From Candidatus Babeliales bacterium (GTDB taxonomy: Bacteria; Babelota; Babeliae; Babelales; CAIQNR01): DNA of 14,869 nt. Both the position numbers and the translations under genes were made by a program. The DNA lies in contig JAIPGS010000012.1 in the NCBI GenBank assembly GCA_021735725.1, positions 1 to 14,869 of the forward strand, written 5' to 3'. Under the pieces are notes generated by a model that was not told where the DNA came from, did not search any database, and worked only from the letters and a program-made list of their open reading frames with translations. This document shows, piece after piece, positions 1 to 5,939 of the stretch; the stretch's first letter is position 1, and every line of letters starts with the position of its first letter.

Positions 1-756
1 ACGTATGCAGGAATCGCAACACTTGTAGATAATAATCAAAAACCAGATACTCCTTACACACCTGCTGGGTACATTACTGGTACACATTCTCCTTTAATTG
101 ATATCAAAAATATGTGGAATCCTTTTGTTCCCCAAAAACACGTAGTAACAAATTCCATTGTTTTGGGATCAAATGAACGACATAACGGTATTATTACTGG
201 TCCAAATGCTGGAGGTAAATCAACATTTCTTAAAGGACTTACCATAAGTATTATTTCCGGACAAACTATTGGATTTGTTCCAGCAACTGATATGAAATTT
301 ACTCCATTTTCTAAAATCAGTACTTATATGAATATTGTTGATGATATTTCTGCTGGAAATTCTTTATTTAAATCAGAAGTAATTCGTGCTAAAAAACTTA
401 TGGATACCGTAAAAGAAGCTAATACTCATAACACATTTTCTTTTGCTGTTCTTGATGAAGTTTTCTGTGGAACATCTCCAAAAGAAGGTGAAGCTGCGAG
501 TTATTCTCTTGCACATAAGCTTGGTTCAATAACTACTAATATTACCTTAATTGCAACACACTTTCCTTTGATGACAACACTTGAAGAAAACACACACAAC
601 TATAATAACTACCAAGTTCGTGTTGATTACAAAGAAGATGGTTCATTTGCATACCGTTATAAATTAGAACCTGGTATTGCTGACCAAAACGTTGCATTTG
701 ACATACTGAAAGAAGAAGGATTTGATATTGAAAATTTTGAAACAACAGCAGACTAA
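1..756 (+). CDS. MutS-family ATPase, C-terminal domain (5' end outside window)
   Basis: The frame is open from base 1, so this is the last 251 residues of a longer protein. It is the MutS domain V ATPase. Walker A is TGPNAGGKST (residues 66-75), the D-D-I-S-A-G-N-S-L-F-K-S-E stretch matches the MutS signature segment before the Walker B strand, Walker B is VLDEVFCGTSP (D152, E153), and the H-loop is ATHF (185-188). The PGIAD...FDILKEEGFD ending matches the MutS dimer-interface end. Members hydrolyse ATP while bound to DNA mismatches, junctions or recombination intermediates. The mismatch-recognition domains, if any, lie upstream, so MutS1 cannot be separated from short MutS-like paralogues. 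The normally conserved Ser after PGIA is replaced by Asn in this stretch (PGIADQN), which leans towards a MutS-like paralogue. A terminator follows 35 bases after the stop codon. The family call is sure; the subfamily is open. Confidence 0.9.
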   Translation, partial: TYAGIATLVDNNQKPDTPYTPAGYITGTHSPLIDIKNMWNPFVPQKHVVTNSIVLGSNERHNGIITGPNAGGKSTFLKGLTISIISGQTIGFVPATDMKFTPFSKISTYMNIVDDISAGNSLFKSEVIRAKKLMDTVKEANTHNTFSFAVLDEVFCGTSPKEGEAASYSLAHKLGSITTNITLIATHFPLMTTLEENTHNYNNYQVRVDYKEDGSFAYRYKLEPGIADQNVAFDILKEEGFDIENFETTAD

Positions 757-784
757 TCAAAATAACATTATCATTTTTAAAAAT

Positions 785-818
785 AAAAAAGACCGGATTA
801 ATTTTCGGTCTTTTTTTT
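785..818 (+). terminator. Intrinsic terminator after the MutS-like gene
   Basis: The stem GACCGGA (791-797) pairs with TTCGGTC (804-810) around a 6-nt loop, with one G-T pair. An A-run sits before it and eight T's follow (811-818). The A-run and T-run would let it work on either strand, but on the minus strand nothing is transcribed towards it except read-through from the BFD gene. Confidence 0.85.
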
Positions 819-900
819 AGAAAGTATTTTATAATAAGAGCTTATTTTTAAAAATATAAATACGTGAAAACTCTGCCTCGTTAAGTTATATTAATCAGCT

Positions 901-933
901 TTTTAGGACTCTATAATTTTTCTGATAAGCTCT
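901..933. repeat. 33-bp direct repeat, left copy
   Basis: It matches 1109-1141 at 30 of 33 positions (both begin TTTTAGGAC and end TTTTTCTGATAAGCTCT). The two copies bracket the palindrome at 941-1042. The left copy has a short AGCTT/AAGCT hairpin potential (897-901 with 927-931). Its end is also complementary to AGAGCTTAT at 837-845, so the unit may extend further left. The 757-1154 gap contains no gene that I can support. Confidence 0.75.
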
Positions 934-940
934 AAGTAAA

Positions 941-1042
941 TGTCATCCTGAGCGCAGCGTGAGGATCCAGGATAATTAAAAAATCATTCTGAATGGTAGT
1001 TCTTAAAAAAGCCTGGATCCTCGCGCTACGCTCAGGATGACA
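941..1042. repeat. 102-bp imperfect palindrome (REP/MITE-like dispersed element)
   Basis: The arms 941-971 and 1012-1042 are inverted repeats, 29 of 31 matching (one mismatch would be a G-U pair in RNA), around a 40-base AT-rich spacer. The arms are much richer in GC than anything nearby, with GGATCC in each arm. Palindromes of this general type, with an arm reading TGTCATCCTGAGCG, are scattered through many bacterial genomes and get mistranslated as short proteins. I recognise the type but not a named family. Copy number in this genome cannot be seen from here. Confidence 0.8.
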
Positions 1043-1108
1043 TTGGCGTGTAGTAATTATTTTTCTATAACTATTTACAAGTACAGTATGGTATTTCTTA
1101 AAGCTTAT

Positions 1109-1141
1109 TTTTAGGACGATATTATTTTTCTGATAAGCTCT
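1109..1141. repeat. 33-bp direct repeat, right copy
   Basis: Second copy of the 901-933 repeat (three mismatches). With the bases just upstream it forms a semi-palindrome: AGCTTAT at 1102-1108 pairs with ATAAGCT at 1133-1139. It lies just beyond the stop codon of the BFD-type gene, so it would fall in the 3' end of the minus-strand transcript. There is no T-run, so I do not call it a terminator. Confidence 0.75.
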
Positions 1142-1154
1142 CATTTCAGAATTT

Positions 1155-1355
1155 TTATTTTTCTAATTCTTCTTTTAAAATTTCATGAACTTCTTCAACA
1201 CAGCTTGAACATCCTGTTCCCACACCATGCTCATCAGAAAGTTTTTCAAACGTATCAATACCATTGTGAATCGATTCTACTATTTGAGAATACATAACTT
1301 CCATACACGTACACACCAAATAATCAGGACGTTTTAATAAGGGACTTTCATTCAT
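1155..1355 (-). CDS. BFD-type [2Fe-2S] binding protein
   Basis: This 66-residue protein has four cysteines in the pattern C15-x-C17 ... C49-x2-C52, within VCTCMEV and GTGCSSCVEEV. This is the [2Fe-2S] ligand set of the BFD-like domain (Fer2_BFD), and the size equals a stand-alone bacterioferritin-associated ferredoxin. Such proteins pass electrons to bacterioferritin or act as small electron carriers; no bacterioferritin gene is visible here, so the partner is unknown. The start ATG lies 2 bases after the stop codon of the upstream hydrolase, with an AAGGTGAG ribosome site inside that gene's end, so the pair is almost certainly translationally coupled. There is no signal peptide, so it is cytoplasmic while its neighbour is exported. 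Confidence 0.85.
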   Translation of the reverse strand: MNESPLLKRPDYLVCTCMEVMYSQIVESIHNGIDTFEKLSDEHGVGTGCSSCVEEVHEILKEELEK

Positions 1356-1357
1356 AA

Positions 1358-2422
1358 TTACTCACCTTGCGTCAATAATGAACCCACTCCACATTCACCT
1401 AATTCATCAATTGGTTTATCCATAAATCGTTGTACAAATTCATAATATAATCCTGGTGAATTTTTACAATGACGCATATGACGATGCGGCGTCACAAGAG
1501 CATATTTTTTAAAATGCGGCACTGATCCATATAATTGATTAAATTGCTCATTAGTTACAGATGCATCATCTGTTCCATGAATAAATAAAACAGGGCATTC
1601 TAACTGTTGAGTCGATTTTAAAAATGATACTTCAGGAAGTCCATAGTAACTTATTACTGAAGCAGTACCTTTTACCAATGAAACTGATGCAAACCATTTC
1701 CACCAATCAGAACTTGTTTGGGCACCACCAGATTGAACACCTGTTGGATCTTGCACCCAATTATTAACAACATCATGATATGTTGATGGCATACTATCTA
1801 AAATTATTCTATCAAATGATTGCGCCTGTTCCCTTTCTTGCAATTGTCGCTGAGCGTCAGCAACTAAACATGCCCCAAAACAAACCCCGAGTGCCACAAC
1901 TTCAGTATATGCTTTACGCGCCCAATCATGTGCACGCACAGCATAACTACTCGGAATAGTAACTGCACTATGCGCAGCTCCATCAAACCAAGAAGGAACA
2001 CATGTTTTTAAAATGCCTCGTTGTGCAAAATAACAAGGCGGAAACAAAATATCGCAATCAGGAAAGAGTGCTGCGATATGTGCCATACGCTCTTGTTTCC
2101 CTTTTAATGGAGGAACAACAATAACAATTCTCTTATTACTCTCTCTTCGTTTTACTAAAAATGATTGAGTTCGTTCACTATCTTCTGGATCTAAAACAAT
2201 TTTTTGAGTGTTTTTTTGTAAATACTCTGCTTTACCTTCAGAATCAAAAAAAGGATCCTCCTTTAATTTTTCATGTTTATCTTCAAGACTTCCAATAAAG
2301 TTTTGTTCCAAAACATATCTTCCATCATGGTCTGAACCATCAAAATAATAAAACGATTTCTGCGCAGCATGCACAGAAGAAAAAAGAATGAGACAAAATA
2401 CCGCACTTAAATTTCTGATCAT
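1358..2422 (-). CDS. Exported alpha/beta hydrolase with cysteine nucleophile
   Basis: 354 residues from the ATG at 2422. An in-frame TTG at 2437 would add five residues before the signal peptide and has no better ribosome site. Residues 1-19 are a signal peptide ending S-V-H-A. The nucleophile elbow is GVCFGA with Cys at 181, as in dienelactone hydrolases (GxCxG) rather than the usual Ser. A candidate acid is D285/D286 in FIHGTDD, and candidate histidines are H313, H315 and H318 in the late PHRHMRH. The order nucleophile-acid-His fits the fold. Other cysteines include C189 near the elbow. Likely an esterase, thioesterase or peptidase-like hydrolase acting outside the cytoplasm; the substrate is unknown. 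A 91-base gap separates it from tsaE upstream, and it is coupled to the BFD-type gene downstream. Confidence 0.75.
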   Translation of the reverse strand: MIRNLSAVFCLILFSSVHAAQKSFYYFDGSDHDGRYVLEQNFIGSLEDKHEKLKEDPFFDSEGKAEYLQKNTQKIVLDPEDSERTQSFLVKRRESNKRIVIVVPPLKGKQERMAHIAALFPDCDILFPPCYFAQRGILKTCVPSWFDGAAHSAVTIPSSYAVRAHDWARKAYTEVVALGVCFGACLVADAQRQLQEREQAQSFDRIILDSMPSTYHDVVNNWVQDPTGVQSGGAQTSSDWWKWFASVSLVKGTASVISYYGLPEVSFLKSTQQLECPVLFIHGTDDASVTNEQFNQLYGSVPHFKKYALVTPHRHMRHCKNSPGLYYEFVQRFMDKPIDELGECGVGSLLTQGE

Positions 2423-2513
2423 AAAAGACCCCAACAAGACACCATCATGACCATAATTTTGTTCTTAATAAGCCCATAAAGATGATTCAAGTTTTTTAAT
2501 ATATCATTTTCCA

Positions 2514-2930
2514 TTATTCAATTGTACACGTTCGCGCATTATTATCCGCGTAGTCCAATAGTATACGGCAGACATCATTTTTGAGCAAATTTTCGATCAC
2601 CTCAGGCCATTCAATAAAACACCAACTATGAGGTTGATATAAATATTCATTAAGTCCTGTTGCAATAAAATCATCTTCTGTTTTTAAACGATATAAATCA
2701 AAATGATATAATGTTTTATTTCCAGGCAAACGGTACACACTCATATAAGTATAAGTTGGGCTTTGAACTGGTTCTTCTACCCCTAATTTTTTAAACATTT
2801 CTTGCACCAATGTTGTTTTTCCTGCCCCGAGTGGACCACTCAATGTAAATATTTTTATGGTCGACATTTTTTTGACCAAATCACGTGCAATGTTGGTCAT
2901 TTCTTTTTTACTAATTTGTTTTTTTTCCAC
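2514..2930 (-). CDS. tsaE: TsaE, tRNA threonylcarbamoyladenosine biosynthesis ATPase
   Basis: 138 residues, near the usual length of ~150. P-loop SGPLGAGKTT (31-40), then the family markers SPTYTY (57-62), HFDLYRL (76-82) and FIEWPE (105-110, the Walker B-like strand). TsaE is the ATPase that works with TsaB and TsaD to transfer threonylcarbamoyl to A37 of tRNAs reading ANN codons; it is cytoplasmic and nearly universal in bacteria. Translation starts at GTG (2930), with GGGGAG six bases upstream. That ribosome site overlaps the stop codon of the NYN gene, which lies 11 bases upstream, so the two genes are co-translated. tsaB and tsaD are not in the window. Confidence 0.95.
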   Translation of the reverse strand: MEKKQISKKEMTNIARDLVKKMSTIKIFTLSGPLGAGKTTLVQEMFKKLGVEEPVQSPTYTYMSVYRLPGNKTLYHFDLYRLKTEDDFIATGLNEYLYQPHSWCFIEWPEVIENLLKNDVCRILLDYADNNARTCTIE

Positions 2931-2936
2931 AATAAA

Positions 2937-2942
2937 CTCCCC
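2937..2942 (-). promoter_or_regulatory. Ribosome binding site deciding the GTG start of tsaE
   Basis: GGGGAG on the minus strand, six bases before the GTG at 2930, overlapping the TAG stop of the NYN-domain gene. It supports GTG as the true start and implies translational coupling. Confidence 0.75.
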
Positions 2943-3529
2943 TACAGTTTATCAACTTTTTTTAATCGATTTCGTTGGCTTTTCTTTACTTCTTGTCCTT
3001 TTTTTTGACGATCATGTACGGTGTAACATTCATCATCTTTCACCTGCATGTTCATTGAAGCAGCATAATGCATCAAAGCATCAAGATCTTCATTTTCCGT
3101 ATCCGATAATTTTATAATACCAGAAAGTTCTTTTTTTAAAACCTCATCAGACACATTAAATGCATTTTTTACTTTTTCATAAAATGTTCGTGGATCAAGT
3201 GCATCTTCATGACACCGTTCAACAGCTTGAATAATTTCTCTATCTTCTGTAACAACAAGAATATCTTTATTTTCATGTTTTTGAACAAAATCCATAATGA
3301 TATCATCAGCCGATTGATATTCACCGGAATATATTACGGTTACACCATGATCTTTTTCAGTCAAAGGATAACGACAAGGCCCTGCATCAAAAACAATAAT
3401 CACTTTATGACCACGTTTTTTACTATACCGACCCATCAGATTAACAAACGCAGTACGTTGTTTTTCTGAAATAAAAGTCTCTACAAAAATCTTCTTTAAA
3501 AGATTATATCCATCTACAATAATAATCAT
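2942..3529 (-). CDS. NYN-domain (YacP/Rae1-like) ribonuclease
   Basis: 195 residues. The N-terminal ~130 residues carry the PIN-like NYN fold markers in order: IIIVDGYNLL (2-11, D6 and N9), VIIVFDAG (43-50, D48), SGEYQSADDII (68-78, D75/D76) and LVVTEDREI (91-99, D96). These acidic residues are the expected metal-binding nuclease set. The family includes B. subtilis Rae1 (YacP), an endoribonuclease acting on ribosome-bound mRNA; whether this protein does that is inference. The C-terminal ~65 residues are charged and end in a Lys/Arg-rich stretch (from KKGQEVKKSQRNRLKK) that may bind RNA. The start ATG has AGAGGGG 11 bases upstream. It is the first gene of the minus-strand cluster, followed by tsaE with an 11-base gap. 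Confidence 0.85.
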   Translation of the reverse strand: MIIIVDGYNLLKKIFVETFISEKQRTAFVNLMGRYSKKRGHKVIIVFDAGPCRYPLTEKDHGVTVIYSGEYQSADDIIMDFVQKHENKDILVVTEDREIIQAVERCHEDALDPRTFYEKVKNAFNVSDEVLKKELSGIIKLSDTENEDLDALMHYAASMNMQVKDDECYTVHDRQKKGQEVKKSQRNRLKKVDKL

Positions 3530-3566
3530 GATTAGTTAAGCCCCTCTTTATACCTACGAATCTCTT

Positions 3567-3575
3567 ATTGTATCA
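3567..3575 (-). promoter_or_regulatory. Putative extended -10 promoter for the NYN-tsaE-hydrolase-BFD cluster
   Basis: The minus strand reads TGATACAAT, an extended -10 (TGn plus TACAAT, 5 of 6 to consensus), with no convincing -35 box. It would start transcription about 30 bases before the NYN gene ATG. This is a motif match only. Confidence 0.4.
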
Positions 3576-3616
3576 TAAGTAGTATGCAAAACACTATTTT
3601 CTCTACATTTTTATTG

Positions 3617-3622
3617 CATAAT
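3617..3622 (+). promoter_or_regulatory. Weak candidate -10 box for atpG
   Basis: CATAAT (5 of 6 to TATAAT) lies about 47 bases before the atpG ATG in the divergent intergenic region 3530-3668. No clear -35 is present. An alternative is TTGCAT (3614-3619) followed 17 bases later by TATCTT. Neither is convincing alone. Confidence 0.25.
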
Positions 3623-3668
3623 ACAAAAACACGCGTTATCTTATTTGAGTAAGGAAGGAAGGATTACA

Positions 3669-4514
3669 ATGTCACAACTTATCCAAATGCGTCAACGTAT
3701 TAAGGCCATAGAAACAATCAAAAAAATTACAAGCGCTATGCGTTTAATTTCTCGCTCTTTTCATACTCGAATGAGTAAGGAAAAAGGAAATTTAAAATCG
3801 TATCAAGAAGAAGTAGAAAATCTTCTTAAACACCTTCATGCTTCATCTCCATTATGGCAGTCCCCTTTCTTTTTTCCAGAACAGAATACTAAACCACGGA
3901 AACTTATCATTCTTATTGGAGCTCAAAAAGGATTATGTGGGAACTATAATACCGAAATAACGTACTGGATCAAAAAAAATAAAAGTCTCCTTATTGCTCC
4001 TGACACAGAAGTTTTTGTTATTGGCAAAAAAACTGATGATTATATAACCCATTTAAACATTAAAAAATCACATGTTTTTAAAGAACTTACATTAAACACT
4101 ATTGAAGCTCTTTCTGAAGAAATCATCACCATCTTAAAAAATGCGCAACCTTATTATACACATGTTTCTCTTATTGCCAGTTTTTCTCAAACATTTTTTT
4201 CACATAAGCTTAAAACTGTTCAACTTATTCCTGCATTTATCACAGATACCCGCAAAGAAGAAAGTGATTATGACTGGCAAGGGGATCCTCATGAAATACT
4301 CGAAACTCTTTCTGAAATGTGTTTGCGTACCAAAATTCATATAACATTATTTGAATCTCTGCTTGGCGAGCAAGCATCACGTTTTATCGCAATGGATAAC
4401 GCAACACGCAATGCAAACAAATTTTTAGATGCAATGCATTTACAATATAATAAAGCAAGACAAGCTAAAATAACCAAAGAATTAACTGAATTGTCTGCAC
4501 ACTTCATGGGTTAA
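3669..4514 (+). CDS. atpG: F1 ATP synthase gamma subunit
   Basis: 281 residues from the ATG at 3669, chosen over an in-frame TTG at 3645 because AAGGAAGGAAGG lies just before it and the protein then begins in the family way (MSQLIQMRQRIKAIETIKKI). The N-terminal helix (about 1-40) and C-terminal helix (last ~46, with ASRFIAMDNATRNA and YNKARQAKITKELTEL) form the rotating coiled-coil shaft of F1. GLCGN (88-92) is the conserved Rossmann-like domain motif. The subunit couples proton flow through Fo to catalysis in the alpha/beta ring. It is close to the usual length of ~285-290. The usual neighbours atpA and atpD are absent on both sides, so the ATP synthase genes are at least partly dispersed in this genome. 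The subunit ends SAHFMG after the conserved shaft helix. Confidence 0.93.
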   Translation: MSQLIQMRQRIKAIETIKKITSAMRLISRSFHTRMSKEKGNLKSYQEEVENLLKHLHASSPLWQSPFFFPEQNTKPRKLIILIGAQKGLCGNYNTEITYWIKKNKSLLIAPDTEVFVIGKKTDDYITHLNIKKSHVFKELTLNTIEALSEEIITILKNAQPYYTHVSLIASFSQTFFSHKLKTVQLIPAFITDTRKEESDYDWQGDPHEILETLSEMCLRTKIHITLFESLLGEQASRFIAMDNATRNANKFLDAMHLQYNKARQAKITKELTELSAHFMG

Positions 4515-4629
4515 ATTACTAATTTTTATTAATTTACAAAATATTTAAAAGTGTTTTTCATTTTTTTAAGCTTATTTTCTTAATTTTAACACTATTTGTA
4601 TTATTTTATATCTTTTTTTTTATCTTCTA

Positions 4630-4638
4630 TGTGATAAT
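4630..4638 (+). promoter_or_regulatory. Putative extended -10 promoter of the secreted-protein locus
   Basis: TGTGATAAT: TGn followed by GATAAT (5 of 6), about 52 bases before the ATG of gene 1. The region upstream is T-rich without a good -35. It is the best promoter candidate in the 176-base gap after atpG. Confidence 0.35.
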
Positions 4639-4690
4639 AAAATAAGAGAGTAGTAAAGATAATTGTTAAAAAATAAGAGGTTTGAAAAAA

Positions 4691-5920
4691 ATGAACATAA
4701 AAAAATTAATTGCAGGAATTATTTTATGCATTCAATTGAGTACAAATACTACACAAAATACAATTGCTCCACAAAAGACTATTGGCCCTATTGGAGTATT
4801 GCAACAATTCAGTAATAATCTCATCACTCTTCCCAGTACAGCTCAAACATTAGAAAATGCTTTTTTTCCAACTACTCAATCAACATCAAGCTTAGACCTC
4901 CAATTAGCATCTGCCCAAACCTTTCAAAATATGGTTGCTATAACCTCTGCTGCGCTTCAAAAAGATGGAAGAGAACAATTAAAAAATATATTGTATAAAG
5001 GAACCGCGTGGGAAAAAATATCTACAGATGATATTAACAAGTTAAGTAATCCTTTAGATCTAAACAAGCCTCTTCCTCCATCCATTCATTATCTTGATGC
5101 TTTTATTGCAATCGCACCTCACTTACAAAAACTTCTTTTTTCACTGGGAAAAAAGAATCAATGGGGAATTTTACAATGTCCTTTTAGTGATGCTTGCAAA
5201 CCAACAATAGAACAAATTAAAACTCAATTGAAAAATTTATTTACCTCTCTATCAACTAAATTATTTAACAATCTTTATAATGCAACAAATACTTTACTCA
5301 ATGGAACAGACATTACCGACATAAAAAACATTGCTGGTATTAACCTTAACCGAGAAATTTTAAATTTATATAAACAATCAGTAATGGCCTCCAATAAATT
5401 ATTTCCCACTATTGATAAAAATACAATTAAAAATGCCCTTTATCAAAAAACCCTCACAGAAGCAACTTATATTGCCTCTACATTTTCGCCAACATTAAAA
5501 ACAATAAATGATTATAAAAATTACTTAGCAATTAATACATTAGAAGAACTTAAAAATCTTCTTCATCCTGAATATAAAAATAAAACAATGGAACAATTAA
5601 TTGATCCAAAAAATCCAGGATATAGTGCTGATAATTCTTTCTATTTTATATCTAATCAATCATTTTGGCTCAGTATGATAAAAATATTTCCTTACTTAAA
5701 TCCAATAGCATCTGTTATGTATTCTCCAGATTTTATAAATAATTTTTGTGAAGAAACATCAGATCGCGGACTCTGCCAAAATATTAAATTAATAGTTAGT
5801 CAGATCGGTTCTTTTGTATCTGCCAAATTAAACTCTTCATCTAGTTACTTTTATGGGATATGGCAAACGGCTCAATGGGATATTAATGTGGCAAATCAAA
5901 AAGCCATCATTAAAAATTAA
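4691..5920 (+). CDS. Secreted protein, gene 1 of the locus: one full Cys-pair repeat unit
   Basis: Not a family I recognise. 409 residues from the ATG at 4691, with AAGAGG about ten bases upstream; an in-frame TTG at 4682 would sit almost on that site. An N-terminal Lys-rich start plus hydrophobic core (about 4-16) looks like a signal peptide; the cleavage site is unclear and there is no good lipobox before the early Cys. The mature protein has a diverged unit with C163-x5-C169, then a full unit from about residue 228: FSPTLKT (265-271), NT, LHPE (291-294), FPYLNPIA, then C353-x8-C362 and a terminal W-x-x-A-x-W-D stretch. This unit matches those in gene 3, for example its R2: KTINDYKNYLAINTLEELK against KTVADFNKFFNANTIDKMK. 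Gene 2 begins 12 bases after its stop. Likely exported and disulfide-bonded; role unknown. Confidence 0.8.
   Translation: MNIKKLIAGIILCIQLSTNTTQNTIAPQKTIGPIGVLQQFSNNLITLPSTAQTLENAFFPTTQSTSSLDLQLASAQTFQNMVAITSAALQKDGREQLKNILYKGTAWEKISTDDINKLSNPLDLNKPLPPSIHYLDAFIAIAPHLQKLLFSLGKKNQWGILQCPFSDACKPTIEQIKTQLKNLFTSLSTKLFNNLYNATNTLLNGTDITDIKNIAGINLNREILNLYKQSVMASNKLFPTIDKNTIKNALYQKTLTEATYIASTFSPTLKTINDYKNYLAINTLEELKNLLHPEYKNKTMEQLIDPKNPGYSADNSFYFISNQSFWLSMIKIFPYLNPIASVMYSPDFINNFCEETSDRGLCQNIKLIVSQIGSFVSAKLNSSSSYFYGIWQTAQWDINVANQKAIIKN
5372..5917 (+). repeat. Single canonical Cys-pair unit within gene 1
   Basis: Protein-level copy of the ~230-residue unit of gene 3 (shorter here, about 182 residues to the C-terminus). 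It carries the FxPTxKT, NT, LHPE, FPYLxPIA and C-x8-C landmarks in the same order and spacing. Confidence 0.75.
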
Positions 5921-5939
5921 AAGGTTATAATTATGAAAA
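5919..5939 (+). promoter_or_regulatory. Translation initiation region of gene 2, shared with gene 3
   Basis: AAAAGG (5919-5924) lies eight bases before the ATG at 5933. The 20 bases 5920-5939 match 11067-11086, in front of gene 3, at 19 positions. Confidence 0.65.

Noticed and set aside
932..1144. Minus-strand ORF of 70 codons containing a CHPERSAR string
   Set aside because: It is the translation of the palindromic repeat. This string is a known by-product of such repeats, and there is no ribosome site.
4515..4690. Possible terminator after atpG (AGTGTT 4550-4555 with AACACT 4588-4593; inner TTAAG/CTTAA)
   Set aside because: Stems are 5-6 bp with a long AT loop and no GC-rich core followed by T's. 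The T-runs in this gap are general AT-richness.
4691..4760. Gene 1 as a lipoprotein because of the Cys in its signal region (GIILCIQ)
   Set aside because: The residue before Cys is Leu and the position lies inside the hydrophobic core, so it does not fit the lipobox rule.
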